DNA of 64,000 bases from Phoronis australis (lineage: Eukaryota > Phoronida > Phoronidae): contig NMRA01000128.1 of NCBI GenBank assembly GCA_002633005.1, forward strand, positions 26,051-90,050. Reading direction: 5' to 3'. This document shows, piece by piece, positions 57,201-63,200 of this stretch. Position 1 is the first letter of the stretch, and each line of letters starts with the position of its first letter. The notes beneath the pieces are model-generated. The model was given only the letters and a program-made list of their open reading frames with translations, ran no database searches and was not told where the DNA came from. Both the position numbers and the translations under genes were made by a program.

Positions 57201-60200
57201 CATATAAATATGTGGGCGCATAATAAGGATCTTTGCCTCAGGCCAAACGTGAATTTTGGTCAGGGACTTCCTAATTTATGCGCATAAGACCATCGGCTTG
57301 AAACACCGGAAGCTGTTTGGACGCTTATCACAGGCCCAGCTCCAAATGCAGCATGCAATTGAAATTTAATCCATGAACATATTTGTCTGAAATCTCACAA
57401 GAAGAATTGCGTGTCTTGTTATGCAACATTTGACTAATAGCACAAATTCATATTTAAATTCAGATGGATTGTCACAAATCATATCTCAGAACCACTCATA
57501 TTTCTGCTTACCTTTCCCAGCCACGGAGTTCTTCTCAAATATGTTGATAATTTCTTGAGCCTTTTCCTGACTCACATAAGGATACAAAATCTCGTTTAAT
57601 CGAGGGTCCCGCTGAGTTTTATTGAGGAAGTCTTGAAATTGTTTCACAGTCAGGTATGGTTTATTCTTTGCACCTCTGGAAAAATTCAATTAAAGGCAAA
57701 GTATTGAAGACTCTTAAAAGTGTTATTTTATTGTCAACATTTCTTTATTAACATTGAACACAAAAACATTATGACCCACAACCAGCATGATTTGCAAAAA
57801 CAATGAATTAAAAATTAAAAATCAAACAAGAAAATTGTGAATTTATCAAACAAATCTTGAATACAATAACCTTGTTGACTCTACAAAACTAACATTATTT
57901 CATTGTCACTAACCTCTGTGTGTTGTAAAAGTCATGCTGCCTTACTTTTACACAAGAAATAAATAACTGTAGAAACATATCAAAAGATATCAAAGCCTCA
58001 ATCAATAAACAACTATTGATAGTCGTCCCATGAGCAGGGACAGAACGAAATTCTTCAGTTATTTGCAGAAATATGATATCCAATAATTGACATTTCTTAT
58101 TCCTTAAAAAGATGCTAAACCAGGGTTTGACCTATTAACAGATATTAAAAACGACTTTCCCATCCAATTCTGTGAAACAAAGTAATGCTTTGTAACCCTC
58201 AAAAGTTTGGAGGAGATTTTGAAAACTCCTTTCAAAGTCTGCTAAACGGGCAACCGTGACTTATGCGTGTAGCGAATTATATGGCAACGATGGGGAAAGA
58301 CCACCTAGCAAGAACTCTAATATTCAATGTGTGGCATAGGGAGCATGAATTTTTAGCCCATTTCTGCTTTTATCTTTCATCATTGATGCCAGTAATGCAT
58401 TAGCAGATGACACAATGAAAATTGTTTGAAATCATCAAACCAGGGTTTAGTATCCTTTTCAAATCTGTCAGTCTTGGAATAAATAATCAAAAATTCACCA
58501 AATGCTTGTTATATTATAGGCACAGAGAACAAACCTTGTTGGAATGAAGCAGAATTTCAATAAGGAACATATTTATTGAGAAATCACAAAATATAAATTA
58601 ATTTTCTGCCATACTGTGTGCTCAAAACCACCGCAACCCACATGAAAGACAAAACAGTGGATATTTTCAAACTTCATAGAAGTACAGTGTGAAGCCTGGG
58701 GCTATTCATAAATTTGGTAAGTATTAGATATGTCTTATCGATCAAAACATATCACTTTTAAAAAGGCATTATTTGGTACCATGTTGTCAATTTAACACAG
58801 ATTCAAATCTAAGTGTGATGCTGAGTAGCCAAGTATTTTAAGAGAAATTCGTTAATAAAAAGTCCCGTTTCATCAGCTTTTGGCCCGGCGCAACTGACAC
58901 GGAGCAAACTGACCCGTGTCAAGCGGCTGTTTACACACACAACTCACTAACTGTGGCAAGACGGAAATTAAAGGCTGGAGAGACTGGATCGCACATACGC
59001 AGGTTTACAAATGACGAGAGTTACAGAGACAAAGAACCCGTACGTAGGTCATTGCACAAGCGCAGTAGAAATAATACTTTCCGCCTTGCTCTAGTTTCAT
59101 GTTTCAACTTATAATTAACATGGCGCAAGATGTTCGGGGGCAAATTGCTCTACCTCACAAACGGGTGGCAAAATTTGTCACTGCGGTGTCAATTTGCTCC
59201 GTGTCAGTCCGTTTACACACTGGAACAACTTGTTCCATGACAGCTGATCCATGTCAAGTTTGTAAGTGTAAACAGCACTAAAGTCACAGGCTTCAATTTC
59301 ATATAATTCTACTGGCAATGGCTGAAAGCCAACATCAGGAATCGGTGATTTTCAATGAATTCACAATAAAACACAAAAAAATTGTTTTATAACTCTCATC
59401 AAAGTTGACAAGTATAAGAAAGCTGCCCTAACTAAGGAGTCAAAAGAGTGTTTTTCCGCACTAAAACAGATTGTGTCTCCTATTAACAAAGTACCTACAT
59501 GACCCGGAACACTTCATCAATCTCAGCCCTTTGTGTGAGATGTCGGTAGAAATTGAAGAAGTCGTCAAACATGAACTTGTTGGGGTTTAGAGTGTCATTC
59601 TGAAATAGAACATTTAGTCAACTAACTTCCCATCAATCAGTTGGACATTCTTTAAGAAACTATAACATTCAAACTTTCAAAATATTTCATTTCATTTCTT
59701 AAAGACATATACAGCTACAAAATCCAATTGCTCACTGCTACCATCTACCTCCTATCAGCTATGAAATGGAGACATACAGTTTATTTACTTATAAAACAAA
59801 GAACCAATACGCTCTGTCACTAAGTTGGGAAATGTTTTCAATGTTGCTTCAAGTATAGTGACATGCATGATATTAAAACTTTATACGATTTTGATTGCAG
59901 AATGAATGTTCGCATCATCGACTCTGTTAGAATACGGGTAATGGAAAATTACATGTAGGATTCATGGAAGTTTTTGAAGCCACTAGCTTTCATTCTCATC
60001 TCAAGACACTTCATTGGGTGGAGTGGCAGGTAATATGCCTCGCACATGCCTGATGTGTCATCACCATCGTCATGTGTCATGTATCGTGATCTCTGTTGGA
60101 TCGTTGGAGGGAATAATCATGCATCTGGCCAAAGTACAATAAACAAAAATTAAACAGGCACATTTGCAGCACATGCAGCAAGCCCATCTAAGAGTTGTTC

Positions 60201-63200
60201 TCTTCTTTTAAGGGTAAAATACACATATTTAATGACAGATACTTTTGTATTAGCCAGCAGGCGTATACAGGATTCTTGAGTTGGGTGCTTCCATTGAACT
60301 TCTTTCATGGAGGGAATAAATTCTGATGGCATGAGAGATGGAGCATGCCAATGGATTTCCACAGCTTCACGTATCTTTCTGGCACCAGTATATATCCTCC
60401 CTTACAAGGATGATAGCATTACTCGACAATGTTGAGTAATGTCCGAGAACAGTGTTCACCAATCGCTGACTCTGAGCCGGTAGATATTCTCAGCTGTTGC
60501 TCAATCCTAGTGAAATGAGGTTCCAAGCAGTCTCATCCATATAACTTGCATTACAGTCAGTCAGTCTTGAAGATAACAACTCATTTTCAGTGCAGGAATA
60601 TACGTGAAGCAGCTGTAAAGGTGTTAGCATGCTCCACCTCTCAATAAAGACTCGGGCTACGATCTTCCCGCAATCTATTCCTTCCAACGATCCGACGACA
60701 TCACATTACAGGGCACAAGACAATAGTAATGACGTAACAGATAAGGTGAGGTTCCAATTACCAGCCAGTTCACCCAACAAAGACCTCGAGACGAGATCGA
60801 ACGCTAGTGGCTTCAAAACTTCCATGACTACGACAGGTAAGTTTTCATTACACATGATTTTGATTATTGCCAAGGAAAAGCTTGTTTAAATTTAAGGACA
60901 TGCCTATCTTCACAAGCGATGCCTTGAATTGCGAGCATTAACAAAACGTCCATCTGAGCTTCTGCTATCCAATTCAACAGTAATGAATTGGCATTCTTTT
61001 CACAGTAGTTAAGTGTTTGTTTGGATAGATTACTTTTATTATTTTTACACTACTTGCACCATATTGTATTGTACTTAATTACATTGTATTATTTTCTAGA
61101 TTGACACATGTAGAGTCTACAAGTTCTTATACAATCAAGATTCATAGTACACAGAAGAAAGAGATGTACGTATGTTACTTAATTCTCCACTTATTTTGCA
61201 CAACAACAAGTCCCAAAATGGTCATATTTATATTTTTCAAAGACTGATTACCAATTTGCAAATGATGGTAATTTAAGTGAATGTTGTTTTATGTCACCTA
61301 CACACTACAATCCATGCTTGTAAAAGACTAAAATGTTCTTAATCTTTAGTTTTTTAGATAAATTTAATAAAATAGTATTTCGCTTGTTGGTCATATCTGC
61401 TAAGTAAGTGAAGAATTACCGTATTTTGACTTATGAACCACACTTAGAAGAAATAAGTAACGAGAGAAACGCCACTTAAGTGTATGTCAACATATTTTGT
61501 TACAGTACCTTTCCCGAAGGGAGATTGGCTGCTTCCAGTGCCTTCTCAACTTTGCGTCGATCATCTTTACTGGATGCAAAATGCTTCACCACACTGTGGA
61601 AAAAGATTTCAATTAACTTCATATTTATGCAGGGTTCAGTACGCCACGCCTGCCACACATATTACAGTTTCCACTTTCCATGAGATAAAATAACCATGGG
61701 TTTTCCATGAAGAGAACCTTTTTGTCATATTCCTAGTTGATGAAACCATATGCCCCATTCAAACCCGATGGAAGACAAAACTGAATATTCATGTGTCGTT
61801 CCACATGACGGCATTTATATTTTTTGAATCAATTTTCAATAGATGACAATATCCATTACCTGGCAAGGCCACTTAAATAATGAATTTGCACAGTATGCAC
61901 CATGAAACCTAGTATATAAAGCATAGCCTTATATTTGAATATAAGGCCACGACCTTATGATTGAGTAAGGCCTTTAGTATATCTGCTTTAAATTAGGGGT
62001 CACTTATATACTTTTAGACTTGAACAAAAGCATTAATTCAAAATAACAAATTCATGAAACATGTTCTTTTGTTTTTGGTTTATTTTTTATTATTAATTTA
62101 ATGATTTCATGGAATGGTTTTAGACAACTCGTAATATTTTAATAACTTTGACAGTTCTTTAGGCAATTATCAACCTTCGTGAATTTTTTTAAAAAGCAAT
62201 ACATGTTGAGAGTAAACCATAAATATGAGAAATGGTTCCTTGGATTTTGAAAGTAAGAATATGATTGTATAGTTCAAAGTCTCACGCAGGTTAGGATTTT
62301 ATATGAACTCGTGTTCACAGCACGAAAAATGACAATCATCTGGTTATATACGACTGTCCAACGTTTACAACATGAATTAAGATGATTCAGTCTAGGATTT
62401 TAAAAATATTCATTTTTGGGCACAATGCGGACAGTGAAACGTGTGAAAAGACATAATGAAGTTTGAAAATTAGCTTAGCATTTTGATCATGGCTGATTTG
62501 CAGAAACGCCAAAAAAATGATAACTGGTTCTATATAACCAAAGAATCCTTTAAATATTTACGAATTTTTAAAATGCATTTCTCAAAACGTATTATTTTGC
62601 TTATATGCCTGGTTTGACAGTATATCAAAAATGAAATTTTCCCCCAGAGCATCACTGGTAAAACACTTTCTTTGGTAATACCATAGATTAAGAATTCGTA
62701 GACACTAATAGGAGTACCGCATTATGGGAATCGGTTTTCTCCATTGAAAAATGGGCATCGAACTGGTTCTCAAACTCTGAATCCCATGTAAGTGACTATT
62801 GCCCTTACTTCTTCATGGCTATCTTTCCTTCATGGTGAGTGACAAGTGAGAACCTCGTGAATGTTTTTTCCAGGAACGACGTAACAGATCCATTGAGTGC
62901 CAAAAGGTTTTGAGAGTATAACAGCAGTTCGTCTGCCCACTCCTGAAGCAGCAAGGGTAGAACGATTAAAGCAAATTTCAGTCAGGAAAATGCACCAGAT
63001 TCTCGAAATATAGTCATCGATAACTTCAATATTATCAACTTGAATAATGTAAATACCATAAAGTACCAACACAACAGGTAAGCCGGCATTGCACAGTAGT
63101 TCAGGTATTTGCCAGGCGACTCTTACCATGCTGAAGAATATTTATCCAAATTCCAGCCAAGTATCTTAAAATCTTACCAAATTTGGCCAAAAATAAATAC

